DNA of 64,000 nt, taken from NCBI RefSeq assembly GCF_026627445.1, contig NZ_JAPNLJ010000006.1:124001-188000 (forward strand), in the 5' to 3' direction. Origin of the DNA: Streptomyces sp. H27-H1 (lineage in GTDB: Bacteria; Actinomycetota; Actinomycetes; Streptomycetales; Streptomycetaceae). The notes below the pieces were generated by a model. That model searched no databases. It saw only the letters and a program-made list of their open reading frames with translations, and was not told where the DNA came from. Below, one piece after another: positions 47,773-56,325 of this stretch; the stretch's first letter is position 1; each line of letters starts with the position of its first letter. A program made the position numbers and the translations under genes.

Positions 47773-49461
47773 GTGATACGCAACGCGGCGCTGGGGAGCG
47801 CCGCCACTCTGATCACCGGCACGCTGGCGGCGAGCCTGCTGCTCGCCCCGTCCGCGTCGGCCACCCAGGCCTTCCCGTCCGGCCCGTCCGGCCGGGACAA
47901 CGGGATCGCCGAGGCCTTCGGCACCCAGATCGCAGCCGCCCGCGCGGCCCGCGCCGGGATCGACTGGAAGGGCTGCCCGCCCGACTGGGGCTTCGCGGCG
48001 CCCATCCAGTGCGGCTATGTCAAGGTCCCGCTGGACTACAGCAAGCCCTTCGGCAAGACGATCGACCTCGCGGTCGACCGCGCCGTCAGCACCGGCACCA
48101 AGGAAGAGCGCCAGGGCGCGCTCATCTACAACCCCGGCGGCCCCGGCGCCTCCGGCATGCGCTTTCCCCGCCGCATCACCACCCAGAGCCCGCTGTGGGT
48201 CAACACCGCCAAGGCGTACGACTTCGTGGGCTTCGACCCGCGCGGCGTCGGCCACTCCGCGCCCATCTCCTGCATCGACCCGCAGGAGTACGTCAAGGCC
48301 CCCAAGGCCGACCCGGTGCCGGACAGCAAGGCCGACAAGGACGCCCAGCGCAAGCTCGCCGAGGAGTACGCGGACGGCTGCAAGGAGCGCAGCGGCGAGA
48401 TGCTGCCGTTCATGACCACGCCGAACATCGCGCGTGACCTGGACGTCATCCGTGCCGCCCTCGGCGAGAAGAAGCTGAACTTCCTCGGCGTCTCCTACGG
48501 CACCTACATCGGCGGGGTCTACGCGACCCTGTTCCCGACGCACGTGCGCCGCATGATCGTCGACAGCGTCGTGGACCCGTCCCGCGACAACATCTGGTAC
48601 GAGGCCAACCTCGGCCAGGACGTCGCCTTCCAGATGCGCTGGAACGACTGGGAGGACTGGGTCGCCAAGAACGACGCCTCCTTCCACCTCGGCAACACCC
48701 GCGCCGAGGTCGAGGCCAAGTGGCTCGAGCTGCGCGCCAAGGCCAAGGCCAACCCGCTCGGCGGAGTGGTCGGCCCGGCCGAGCTCATCGGCTTCTTCCA
48801 GAGCGCCCCGTACTACGACTCCTCCTGGGTGCCCGTCGCCCAGACCTGGGCCGCGTACGCCGCCGGTGACGAGCAGGCGCTGATCGACGCCATCGCCCCC
48901 GACATGAGCGACATCCAGGGCAACGCCTCGGCGGAGAACGGCAACGCGGTCTACACCGCCGTGGAGTGCGCCGACGCCAAGTGGCCCACCAGCTGGTCCA
49001 AGTGGGACCGGGACAACACCAAGCTGCACGCCCAGTACCCCTTCATGACCTGGGCCAACGCGTGGATGAACCTGCCCTGCGCGACCTGGAAGTCCAAGCA
49101 GTACAACGCGATCGAGGTTGGTGTCGGCGCCCACCGCGGCCTGCCCCCGGTGCTGATCGTCCAGGCCGAGCGCGACGCGGCCACGCCGTACAAGGGCGGG
49201 GTCTCGCTGCACCAGCGGCTCGCCGGCTCGCGGCTGATCACCGAGCAGAGCGCCGGCTCGCACGGTGTCACCAACCTGGTGAACCCCTGCATCAACACGC
49301 GGGTGGACACCTACCTGCTCACCGGCAAGGTCGACGCCCAGGACGTGACGTGCGCCCCGCACGCCACCCCGGTGGCCCCGGCCCCCGTCGCCGCCAAGCT
49401 GCTCGCGCCGGCTCCGGCCGCCGACGAGCGGGCGGCCGACGAGCTCCCGGCCATCCGCTAG
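47773..49461 (+). CDS. Secreted alpha/beta hydrolase, tripeptidyl aminopeptidase-like
   Basis: The 562-residue protein has a signal peptide (residues 1 to about 31, ending SASA) and CGYVKVPLDYSKP, YNPGGPGASG (oxyanion region), FVGFDPRGVGHS and the nucleophile motif LGVSYGTYIGG. The C-terminal TAP-like domain holds the His (GSHGV). This is the Streptomyces Tap/SlpD/E family, which removes N-terminal peptides outside the cell. The start is GTG 47773. Confidence 0.9.
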   Translation: MIRNAALGSAATLITGTLAASLLLAPSASATQAFPSGPSGRDNGIAEAFGTQIAAARAARAGIDWKGCPPDWGFAAPIQCGYVKVPLDYSKPFGKTIDLAVDRAVSTGTKEERQGALIYNPGGPGASGMRFPRRITTQSPLWVNTAKAYDFVGFDPRGVGHSAPISCIDPQEYVKAPKADPVPDSKADKDAQRKLAEEYADGCKERSGEMLPFMTTPNIARDLDVIRAALGEKKLNFLGVSYGTYIGGVYATLFPTHVRRMIVDSVVDPSRDNIWYEANLGQDVAFQMRWNDWEDWVAKNDASFHLGNTRAEVEAKWLELRAKAKANPLGGVVGPAELIGFFQSAPYYDSSWVPVAQTWAAYAAGDEQALIDAIAPDMSDIQGNASAENGNAVYTAVECADAKWPTSWSKWDRDNTKLHAQYPFMTWANAWMNLPCATWKSKQYNAIEVGVGAHRGLPPVLIVQAERDAATPYKGGVSLHQRLAGSRLITEQSAGSHGVTNLVNPCINTRVDTYLLTGKVDAQDVTCAPHATPVAPAPVAAKLLAPAPAADERAADELPAIR

Positions 49462-49506
49462 CCGGACCGGGCGGGAACAGCTCCGCATCACCGCACGGGA
49501 GAGGGC

Positions 49507-50217
49507 TCAGCGCGTCCAGCGCCGGGCCTTCTTCCGTGCTTCCTCCTCCTCCGCCTTGACCTCGGTGGCGTACCGGTCCACGTACTCCTGGCCGGACAGC
49601 GCGAGGACCTCGTACATGATCTCGTCGGTGATGGCCCGCAGCACCGCCCGCTCGCCCTCCATCCCCGCGTACCGGGAGAAGTCCAGCGGCCGACCGAAGC
49701 GGATCGTGACCCGGCGGACCTTGGGGATCTTCTGCCCGGGCGGCTGGATCTCGAAGGTCCCGACCATCGCGCAGGGGACGACGGGCACCCCGGCGCCCAG
49801 TGCCATCGCGGCCACCCCCACCTTGCCCTTGTAGAGCCGCCCGTCGTGCGAGCGGGTGCCCTCCGGGTAGATGCCGAGCAGTTCGCCCTTGGACAGCACC
49901 CCGAGCCCCTCGCGGAGCGCCGCCTTGCCGGCGTCCTTACCGGAGCGGTCGACCGGGATCTGGCCGGCGCTGCGGAAGAAGGCGGCGGTGAGCCGTCCCT
50001 TCACGCCCGGTCCGGTGAAGTACTCGGCCTTCGCGAGGAAGGTGATGCGCCGCTTGAGGATCGCGGGCATCAGGAAATGGTCGGAGAAGGACAGGTGGTT
50101 GCCCGCGACGATCGCCGCTCCGTCCGCCGGGATGTTCTCCAGTCCCTCGATGCGTGGCCGGAACAGGAGCCGCAGCAGCGGCCCCAGGATCACATGCTTG
50201 AGCAAGTGGTAGAACAC
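49507..50217 (-). CDS. 1-acyl-glycerol-3-phosphate acyltransferase-like protein
   Basis: The 236-residue protein has NHLSFSDHF (HX4D motif), FRSAGQIPVDR and IYPEGTRSHDG, the three blocks of PlsC acyltransferases. It acylates lysophospholipid or related acceptors at the membrane. The C-terminus is highly charged (EEEEARKKARRW). Confidence 0.92.
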   Translation of the reverse strand: MFYHLLKHVILGPLLRLLFRPRIEGLENIPADGAAIVAGNHLSFSDHFLMPAILKRRITFLAKAEYFTGPGVKGRLTAAFFRSAGQIPVDRSGKDAGKAALREGLGVLSKGELLGIYPEGTRSHDGRLYKGKVGVAAMALGAGVPVVPCAMVGTFEIQPPGQKIPKVRRVTIRFGRPLDFSRYAGMEGERAVLRAITDEIMYEVLALSGQEYVDRYATEVKAEEEEARKKARRWTR

Positions 50218-50292
50218 CAGGCCGCTCCCGTCGACATCCCGTTGTCACGGGACATCCTACGGATGGTCGGCCCAGAGGCGCAGAGGGTGGCG

Positions 50293-50451
50293 TCAGGCAC
50301 CGCGTGAGGCAGCCATTCCTGCTGTGAGCAGCCCCAGGACCACCCAGCCGAACCACAGCCAGCCGTTGCTTCCCAAGGCCACCGAGTACGTGGCGATCGC
50401 CACGAGAGAGGCGAAGGTCATCACTGCCATCGCCTTCACGGATCCGGTCAT
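50293..50451 (-). CDS. 52-residue membrane protein
   Basis: ATG 50451 gives a product with two hydrophobic segments (AVMTFASLVAIATYSVALG and LWFGWVVLGLLTAGMAA). It lies 32 bp after the CtaG-like gene on the same strand and may be co-transcribed. Small proteins like this are conserved near cytochrome oxidase factors in Streptomyces. Confidence 0.65.
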   Translation of the reverse strand: MTGSVKAMAVMTFASLVAIATYSVALGSNGWLWFGWVVLGLLTAGMAASRGA

Positions 50452-50483
50452 GCCCCATGGTGGCGCGCGAAGGCGGTTCCGCG

Positions 50484-51452
50484 CTACTGGCCACGCGCTT
50501 GGAGTGCGGCGAGATACGAGTTGTAGGCCGCGAGCTCCTGGTCCCCGTTGCGGTCCTCGGCGCGGTCGGAGCGCTTCGCGGCCCGCTGCTCGGAGTGGTA
50601 CCACTGGTAGACCAGCGCGATCAGCACCAGCACCGAGGGGATCTCGCTGAAGGCCCAGGCGATGCCGCCGCCCCACTGCTGGTCGAGCAGCGGATCGATG
50701 CCGAGGGAGGCGGACGGGTTCGCGTACGTCTTGATCATCGGCTCGCTCGCCATCATCAGCGCGATGCCGAAGAAGGCGTGGAAGGGCATTCCGGCGAACA
50801 GCTCCAGCATCCGCATCACGTAACCGGGGCGGTGCGGGCCCGGGTCCACGCCCATGATCGGCCAGAAGAAGACGAGGCCGACGGCGAGGAAGTGCACCAT
50901 CATCGCGATGTGGCCCATCTTCGACCCCATCAGGAAGTCGAAGATGGGGGTGAAGTACAGGCCGTAGAGGCTGGCGATGAACATCGGGATGGTGAACACC
51001 GGATGGGTGATCACCTTCATGTACCGGCTGTGCAGGAGCATCAGCAGCACCTCGCGCGGCCCCTTGTGGCCGCGGGCCGCCGGCGGCAGTGCGCGCAGCG
51101 CCAGCGTCACGGGCGCGCCCAGCAGCAGCAGGATCGGGCTGAGCATGCTGATCACCATGTGCTGGACCATGTGCACGCTGAACATGACCATGCCGTAGTC
51201 GTTCAGCTTGGTGCACATCATCAGGGCCACGCTCAAAACGCCGACGGTGAAGGCGATCGTCCGCCCGGCCGGCCAGGAGTCCCCGCGCCGCAGCAGCCGC
51301 ACCACGCCCCACCCGTACAGCGCGAGGCCGACGAGCGAGCCGATCAGGAAGAAGGCGTCGAAGGAGAACTCGAGCCCGCGTCCGAGGGTGAAGGGCGGCA
51401 GGTCCATGTCCATGTTCATGCCGTCGTGCGCGAGGTAACTCAATCTCTTCAC
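50484..51452 (-). CDS. Cytochrome c oxidase assembly protein, CtaG/Caa3 type
   Basis: The 322-residue protein has seven to eight membrane segments with LYGWGVVRLLRRG, SVHMVQHMVISMLSPILLLLGAP (conserved HMxQH) and MMVHFLAVGLVFFWPIMG. These mark the Caa3-type CtaG family, which helps place copper into cytochrome oxidase. The start is GTG 51452. Confidence 0.88.
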   Translation of the reverse strand: MKRLSYLAHDGMNMDMDLPPFTLGRGLEFSFDAFFLIGSLVGLALYGWGVVRLLRRGDSWPAGRTIAFTVGVLSVALMMCTKLNDYGMVMFSVHMVQHMVISMLSPILLLLGAPVTLALRALPPAARGHKGPREVLLMLLHSRYMKVITHPVFTIPMFIASLYGLYFTPIFDFLMGSKMGHIAMMVHFLAVGLVFFWPIMGVDPGPHRPGYVMRMLELFAGMPFHAFFGIALMMASEPMIKTYANPSASLGIDPLLDQQWGGGIAWAFSEIPSVLVLIALVYQWYHSEQRAAKRSDRAEDRNGDQELAAYNSYLAALQARGQ

Positions 51453-51485
51453 TCCCTTGACCCGTGGTGCCCCACCACAGTAATG

Positions 51486-51517
51486 CCGCCCCCGGACGGG
51501 AAATCGTCCGGGGGCGG
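51486..51517 (-). terminator. Terminator of pfkA
   Basis: A perfect 12-bp stem (CCGCCCCCGGAC with its complement) encloses GGGAAATC, just downstream of the pfkA stop. Confidence 0.8.
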
Positions 51518-51536
51518 TGTCGAGAGGGGGGAAAGA

Positions 51537-52565
51537 TCACAACACGTTCTGGGCCTCGGCGTACCGCTCGGCCGGAACCGTCTTCAGCGTCTGCACGGCC
51601 TCGTCGAGCGGCAGCATGACGATGTCCGTGCCGCGCAGCGCCGTGAGCATCCCGAACTGGCCCCGGTGGGCCGCCTCCACCGCGTGCCAGCCGAAGCGGG
51701 TCGCCAGCACCCGGTCGTACGCCGTGGGCGTGCCGCCGCGCTGGACGTGGCCCAGGATGACCGGGCGGGCCTCCTTGCCGAGGCGCTCCTCCAGCTCGAC
51801 GGCGAGGCGGTTGCCGATGCCGGCGAACCGCTCGTGGCCGTACATGTCGGTGCCGCCCTCCTCGAGGGCCATCGAGCTGCCCTCGGCGGGCTTGGCGCCC
51901 TCGGCGACCACGACGATCGCGAAGCGCTTGCCCTGCTCGAAGCGCTCGCCGACGATCGTCGTCAGTTCCTCGATGTCGAAGGGGCGCTCCGGTACGACGA
52001 TCGCGTGCGCGCCGGCCGCCATGCCCGAGTGCAGGGCGATCCAGCCGGTGTGGCGGCCCATGACCTCCACGACCATCACGCGCTGGTGGGACTCCGCGGT
52101 GGTCTTCAGCCGGTCCAGCGCCTCGGTGGCGACCCCGACCGCGGTGTCGAAGCCGAAGGTGACGTCGGTCGAGGCGATGTCGTTGTCGATCGTCTTGGGG
52201 ACGCCGACGATCGGCAGGCCGCCCTGCGAGAGCAGGTTCGCGGCCTTCAGGGTGCCCTCGCCGCCGATCGGGATGATGGCGTCCAGGCCGAGATCGGCTA
52301 CGTGGCCGCGGGCCCGCTCCACGCCGTCGCGCAGATGGGCGGGCTGGACCCGGGAGGACCCCAGAATCGTTCCGCCACGGGCCAGGATGCCGCTCACGGC
52401 ATCCAGATCGAGCTTGCGGTAGTCGCACTCCAGGAGGCCGCGCCAGCCGTCGCGGAAACCGATGACCTCGTCCCCGTGGTCGACGACGGCGCGGTGCACG
52501 ACGGAGCGGATGACGGCATTGAGCCCGGGGCAGTCGCCTCCGGAAGTGAGCACACCTATGCGCAT
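51537..52565 (-). CDS. pfkA: 6-phosphofructokinase
   Basis: The 342-residue protein has GVLTSGGDCPGLNAVIR, IGGEGTLKAA, PKTIDNDI, EVMGRHTGWIAL and GHVQRGGTPTAYDR. It phosphorylates fructose 6-phosphate in glycolysis. ATG 52565 is the conserved start; the frame is open to 52607. The GGEGT variant of the nucleotide loop is the usual form in Streptomyces. Confidence 0.95.
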   Translation of the reverse strand: MRIGVLTSGGDCPGLNAVIRSVVHRAVVDHGDEVIGFRDGWRGLLECDYRKLDLDAVSGILARGGTILGSSRVQPAHLRDGVERARGHVADLGLDAIIPIGGEGTLKAANLLSQGGLPIVGVPKTIDNDIASTDVTFGFDTAVGVATEALDRLKTTAESHQRVMVVEVMGRHTGWIALHSGMAAGAHAIVVPERPFDIEELTTIVGERFEQGKRFAIVVVAEGAKPAEGSSMALEEGGTDMYGHERFAGIGNRLAVELEERLGKEARPVILGHVQRGGTPTAYDRVLATRFGWHAVEAAHRGQFGMLTALRGTDIVMLPLDEAVQTLKTVPAERYAEAQNVL

Positions 52566-52703
52566 GGCAGGAAGGACCTTTGCAACGTGGGCCGACGACC
52601 GGACCACGTCGTCCGGTTGGAACTGGACAGCAGCCTACAAGCGGATCGCGTGTGGACTGAACCATCCTCCACATGCTGGTCAGATCAGTCGTACGAAAAG
52701 ACG

Positions 52704-52737
52704 TCGGCCCGGATGCCCCGAGGGGAATCCGGGCCGA
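52704..52737 (-). terminator. Terminator after gatD
   Basis: TCGGCCCGGAT pairs perfectly with ATCCGGGCCGA (11 bp) around a 12-base loop, 31 bp beyond the gatD stop. Confidence 0.75.
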
Positions 52738-52767
52738 AGGCCGCTCGCGGTGGTGCCGGTGAGGCTC

Positions 52768-53496
52768 CTACGCGGGCTGCGTCGCCGCCGCGATCCGCTC
52801 GGCGCGCAGTGCGTCGTACCAGCGGTCGTCGACGGGCGGCAGCGCGTTCACGTCGAGGGCCAGCTTCAGCAGCAGGTCCGCGATCTGCGGGTTGCGCGCC
52901 ATCACGGGACCGTGCATGTACGTCCCGAACACCGTGTCGTTGTACGCGCCTTCGGTGCCGTCGCCGTTGCCGTTGCCGCGGCCCATCGTGACCCGGGCGA
53001 ACGGCTTGGCCGTGGGGCCCAGGTGCGTCACGCCCTGGTGGTTCTCGAACCCGGTCAGCTGCGGCAGCCCGAGCCGCGGGTCGATGTCGCCGAGCACGTC
53101 GCCGACGCACCGCTCGCCCTCGCCGCGCACCGTCACCACGTCCAGCAGGCCGAGGCCCTGCTGGCGCTCGCCGACGTCGTTGACGAACTCCTGGCCCAGG
53201 ATCTGGTACCCGGCACAGACGGAGAAGACGATCGCCCCGTTCGAGACGGCGCGCTCCAGACCGCCGTCGCGCACCAGCCGCTCCGCGGCCAGCCGCTGCG
53301 GGCGGTCCTCGCCGCCGCCGATCAGGTAGATGTCGCCCGAGGTGGGGATGGGCTGGTCGCTGCGCACGTCCACGCGCTGCACGTCCAGGCCGCGCCGGCG
53401 GGCCCGGCGCTCGACGACCAGGGCGTTGCCCTGGTCTCCGTACGTGCTCAGCAGGTCGGGGTAGACCCACACCAGACGCAGGCTGTTGTCGCTCAT
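52768..53496 (-). CDS. gatD: Lipid II glutaminyl amidotransferase, glutaminase subunit
   Basis: The 242-residue protein is a CobB/CobQ-type glutamine amidotransferase with the nucleophile motif VFSVCAGYQILG (Cys near 94) and TGFENHQGVTHLG. With MurT it amidates D-Glu of lipid II to D-isoglutamine. It lies 19 bp after murT, as in many actinobacteria and staphylococci. Confidence 0.9.
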   Translation of the reverse strand: MSDNSLRLVWVYPDLLSTYGDQGNALVVERRARRRGLDVQRVDVRSDQPIPTSGDIYLIGGGEDRPQRLAAERLVRDGGLERAVSNGAIVFSVCAGYQILGQEFVNDVGERQQGLGLLDVVTVRGEGERCVGDVLGDIDPRLGLPQLTGFENHQGVTHLGPTAKPFARVTMGRGNGNGDGTEGAYNDTVFGTYMHGPVMARNPQIADLLLKLALDVNALPPVDDRWYDALRAERIAAATQPA

Positions 53497-53515
53497 GCTC
53501 TTGTCCTTATGGGTA

Positions 53516-54754
53516 CTAGTTGCCGACGCGGCGGCGCACGTCCTGGAAGGCGGTGTAGTTGGCGATCAGCTCGATCTGTCCGGGCGGCGCCAGCTGCACG
53601 GCCTCGTCGAGGGTCTCGCACACCCGGAAGTCCAGGCCCGCGACTTCGAGGCGGACCGCGAGGTCCAGCTTGCGGTCGCCGATCACGAAGATCGGGTGGC
53701 CGACCAGGCGCGGGTAGTCCACGTCCCACAGCCAGGAGGTGTCCGTGCCGTCCGCGCCGCGCGCGTTGACCGACAGGATCACCGGGGTCGGCGGCGGGTC
53801 GATCAGGGAGAAGGTCTCCAGCCAGCCCGCCGGGTTCTTCGCGAGCAGCAGCCGCAGTTCGCGGCCCTGGAAGCTCACCACGTCGTAGCGGCCGGCGACG
53901 GCCTGCACCTGGTACATCCGCTCCAGCGCCACCTGCGGCGGGACGCCGAAGACGGCTGCCACCGCGGCCGAGATGGCCGCGTTCGCCTTGTTGGCGCGGC
54001 CCGGGAGCTGGAGGCTGATCGGCCAGGCGCTGCCGTGCGGGTCGAGCACGTGGTCGCCGGAGAGCACCCAGCTCGGGGTGGGGCGGCGGAAACCGCACTC
54101 GCCGCAGTACCAGTCGTCGCCCGGACGCTGCATGACGCCACCGCAGGAGGGGCACGACCAGGCGTCGTCCTTCCACTCCTGGCCGGCCGCGACCCACACC
54201 ACGTTCGTGGAGGAAGAGGCGGCCCACACGATGAGGGGGTCGTCCGCGTTCGCGACGACGACCGCCTTCGAGCCCGAGAGGCCCTCGCGCCACTTCTCCG
54301 CGAGCATGCGCGTCTCGGCGGCCCGGTCCAACTGGTCGCGGGAGAGGTTCAGCAGGGCGATCACCTTGGGGGTGACGTCCCGGGCCACTCCGGCCAGGTA
54401 CTTCTCGTCCACCTCGATGACGCCGTAACGGGCGTCCGAGCCGCCCGCCAGGGCGGAGGTGATGCCCGCCGGCATGTTCGCGCCCAGCGCGTTGGAGACG
54501 ACCGGGCCGCTGGCCCGCAGGGCCTCCGCGATGAGCCGGGTCGTCGTGGTCTTGCCGTTCGTCGCCGAGACGAGGACGACGTCGAGATGCTGCGCCAGCG
54601 CGCCGAGGAGATCGGGGTCGAGCTTGAGCGCGACCTTGCCTCCGATCACCGATCCGCTTCCGCGTCCCGCGGCCCGCGACACCGCCGCCGCGGCCTTGCC
54701 CGCCGTCACGGCCAGCTTGGCCCGCGGCGAAAGCGGCTCTGTGTTGCCTGCCAT
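53516..54754 (-). CDS. murT: Lipid II isoglutaminyl synthase, Mur ligase subunit
   Basis: The 412-residue protein has the Mur-ligase P-loop VSATNGKTTTTRLIAEAL and a four-Cys zinc ribbon (CPSCGG and CGECGF) in the central domain, the feature that marks MurT. The C-terminal DUF1727 part contains WLWDVDYPRL and KLDLAVRLEVAG. ATG 54754 follows AAGGAGGAC. It activates lipid II with ATP for GatD. Confidence 0.92.
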   Translation of the reverse strand: MAGNTEPLSPRAKLAVTAGKAAAAVSRAAGRGSGSVIGGKVALKLDPDLLGALAQHLDVVLVSATNGKTTTTRLIAEALRASGPVVSNALGANMPAGITSALAGGSDARYGVIEVDEKYLAGVARDVTPKVIALLNLSRDQLDRAAETRMLAEKWREGLSGSKAVVVANADDPLIVWAASSSTNVVWVAAGQEWKDDAWSCPSCGGVMQRPGDDWYCGECGFRRPTPSWVLSGDHVLDPHGSAWPISLQLPGRANKANAAISAAVAAVFGVPPQVALERMYQVQAVAGRYDVVSFQGRELRLLLAKNPAGWLETFSLIDPPPTPVILSVNARGADGTDTSWLWDVDYPRLVGHPIFVIGDRKLDLAVRLEVAGLDFRVCETLDEAVQLAPPGQIELIANYTAFQDVRRRVGN

Positions 54755-54877
54755 CGTCCCTTGTCCTCCTTGCGTCGGTCGCCCCCAGCCTATCCAGTAC
54801 CGGCCCGCGCCCGGACCGCGGCGCCCCCGGTCTGCCGAAGATCTCCTCATATAGTCGCCCGTCGTACCCTTACGGCC

Positions 54878-55432
54878 ATGCGACAGCGTCCCCTCCCCGG
54901 TACCTCCGGCATCGTCCGCACCATGAGCCTGCTGGGCGACCCGGTGCTCCATTCCGTTTGCGCGGAGGTCACCGAGTTCGGTCCGGCCCTCGACCGGCTC
55001 ATCGAGGACATGTTCGCCACGATGTACGCCGCCCAGGGCGTCGGCCTCGCCGCGAACCAGATCGGCGTCGCGCAGCGGGTGTTCGTATACGACTGCCCCG
55101 ACGACGAGGACGTCCGCCACGTCGGGCACATCGTCAACCCCCGCCTGGTGTCCGCCGACGGGGACGAGTTCGTGGGCCCCGAGGGCTGTCTGTCCCTGCC
55201 GGGGCTGGAGGCGGGAACGGTCCGCTTCGACCAGGCCGTGGTGGAAGGGGTCACCTCGGACGGCGCGGCCGTGCGGATCCTCGGGAGCGGGTTCTTCGCC
55301 CGCTGCCTGCAGCACGAGTGCGATCACCTGGCCGGGACCGTGTACGCGGACCGCGTGACGGGGCTCCGGGCACGGCGTCTGCGGCGGGCGATCCGCAAGA
55401 CGCCCTGGGGCGCGGAGGCGCTGCGCGGCTAG
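54878..55432 (+). CDS. def: Peptide deformylase
   Basis: The 184-residue protein has GVGLAANQ, EGCLSLP and QHECDHL, the three metal-site motifs of deformylase. It removes the formyl group from new proteins. ATG 54878 is the natural start. A CCCGCCGG/CCGGCGGG hairpin follows at 55433-55468. Confidence 0.95.
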   Translation: MRQRPLPGTSGIVRTMSLLGDPVLHSVCAEVTEFGPALDRLIEDMFATMYAAQGVGLAANQIGVAQRVFVYDCPDDEDVRHVGHIVNPRLVSADGDEFVGPEGCLSLPGLEAGTVRFDQAVVEGVTSDGAAVRILGSGFFARCLQHECDHLAGTVYADRVTGLRARRLRRAIRKTPWGAEALRG

Positions 55433-55484
55433 CCCGCCGGTACGGCTCGCGCAGCCGGATCCGGCGGGGCTGCTCCGGCGGGGC

Positions 55485-56129
55485 TCAGAAGCCGGGGCCG
55501 TCCGGGCGGTTGCCGGCTGTGGCCAGGCGGCCCCACAGGAGGTCGGTCAGGGCGCTGACGAGTTCCGCGCGCTCGCAGGGGCGCTCGCCGAGCCACCAGT
55601 CGCCCGCCGCGTGCATCATGCCGACGATGCCGTGGCCCCAGACCCGGGCCAGGCGTTCGCCGCCGGGGCCGAGGTCCACGCGTTCGCCGATCACCTGGGC
55701 CAGTTCCTCGCCGAGGCGGCGCAGCAGCGGGGCCGAGTGCAGGCCGACGTCGAACCCGCGCTCGGTGGCCTGGGAGTCCTCGGCCGGATGCATGAGGAAG
55801 CGGTAGACCTGGGGCCGGGCCTCGATGGCGGAGAGATAGGTGTCGAGGGTGGCCTCCACGCGGCTGCGCCGTTCGGCGGGGGCGTCGAGCGCCGCGCGAA
55901 GCGAGTCGAGGAGGGCGTCCGTGTGCCGGACGGCGAGGGCCTGGTAGAGGCCCGCCTTGTCGCCGAAGTGGCGGTAGAGGATGGGCTTGGTGATCCCGGC
56001 CTCCGCCGCGATGGCGTTCATGGACGCCTTGGGGCCGTCCCTGAGGACGACCCGGTCGGCGGCCTCCAGCAGCTCCCGCCGCCGGCGCTCGCCCGCTCCC
56101 GGTTCGCCGGCCTGCCGTGTGGTCTCCAT
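55485..56129 (-). CDS. TetR-family regulator
   Basis: The 214-residue protein has the TetR helix-turn-helix (RRRELLEAADRVVLRDG, AIAAEAGITKPILYRHFGDKAGLYQAL) and a ligand-binding C-terminal domain. ATG 56129 is preferred over 56189. It is divergent from an acyl-CoA dehydrogenase gene, with two palindromes between, so it probably represses that gene in response to an acyl-CoA. Confidence 0.9.
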   Translation of the reverse strand: METTRQAGEPGAGERRRRELLEAADRVVLRDGPKASMNAIAAEAGITKPILYRHFGDKAGLYQALAVRHTDALLDSLRAALDAPAERRSRVEATLDTYLSAIEARPQVYRFLMHPAEDSQATERGFDVGLHSAPLLRRLGEELAQVIGERVDLGPGGERLARVWGHGIVGMMHAAGDWWLGERPCERAELVSALTDLLWGRLATAGNRPDGPGF

Positions 56130-56228
56130 GCCGTGTTCTCTCCCCGCCCTTGCGATGTCCTGAGGCACACGCAACGTAACACCCCGCACACCCTGGTGAT
56201 CTCATCGGTGGTCCGCCGTCGTTGCTGC

Positions 56229-56289
56229 TTGACAGTGCTTACCGGCCGGTAACAGACTGGAGTCGGAGTAGGGGTTACCGTTGGTAACC
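56229..56289 (+). promoter_or_regulatory. Promoter and two palindromic operators before the acyl-CoA dehydrogenase
   Basis: TTGACA at 56229 can serve as a -35, with TAACAG at 56250 as the -10. The palindrome TTACCGGCCGGTAA (56239-56252) lies between and over them. A second one, GGTTACC-gtt-GGTAACC (56273-56289), follows. Both share TTACC...GGTAA and fit the TetR product. Confidence 0.75.
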
Positions 56290-56325
56290 ACTTGTAGGAC
56301 AGGCGAGACGAAAGCTGGAGGGGAC

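Noticed and set aside
46282..49491. A minus-strand frame of 1069 codons
   Set aside because: It lies opposite ureG, ureD and the secreted peptidase, all with clear motifs.
50293..52674. A minus-strand frame of 793 codons
   Set aside because: Most of it is the wrong frame of pfkA and the CtaG-like gene. Only its last 52 codons, from ATG 50451, look like a real membrane protein.
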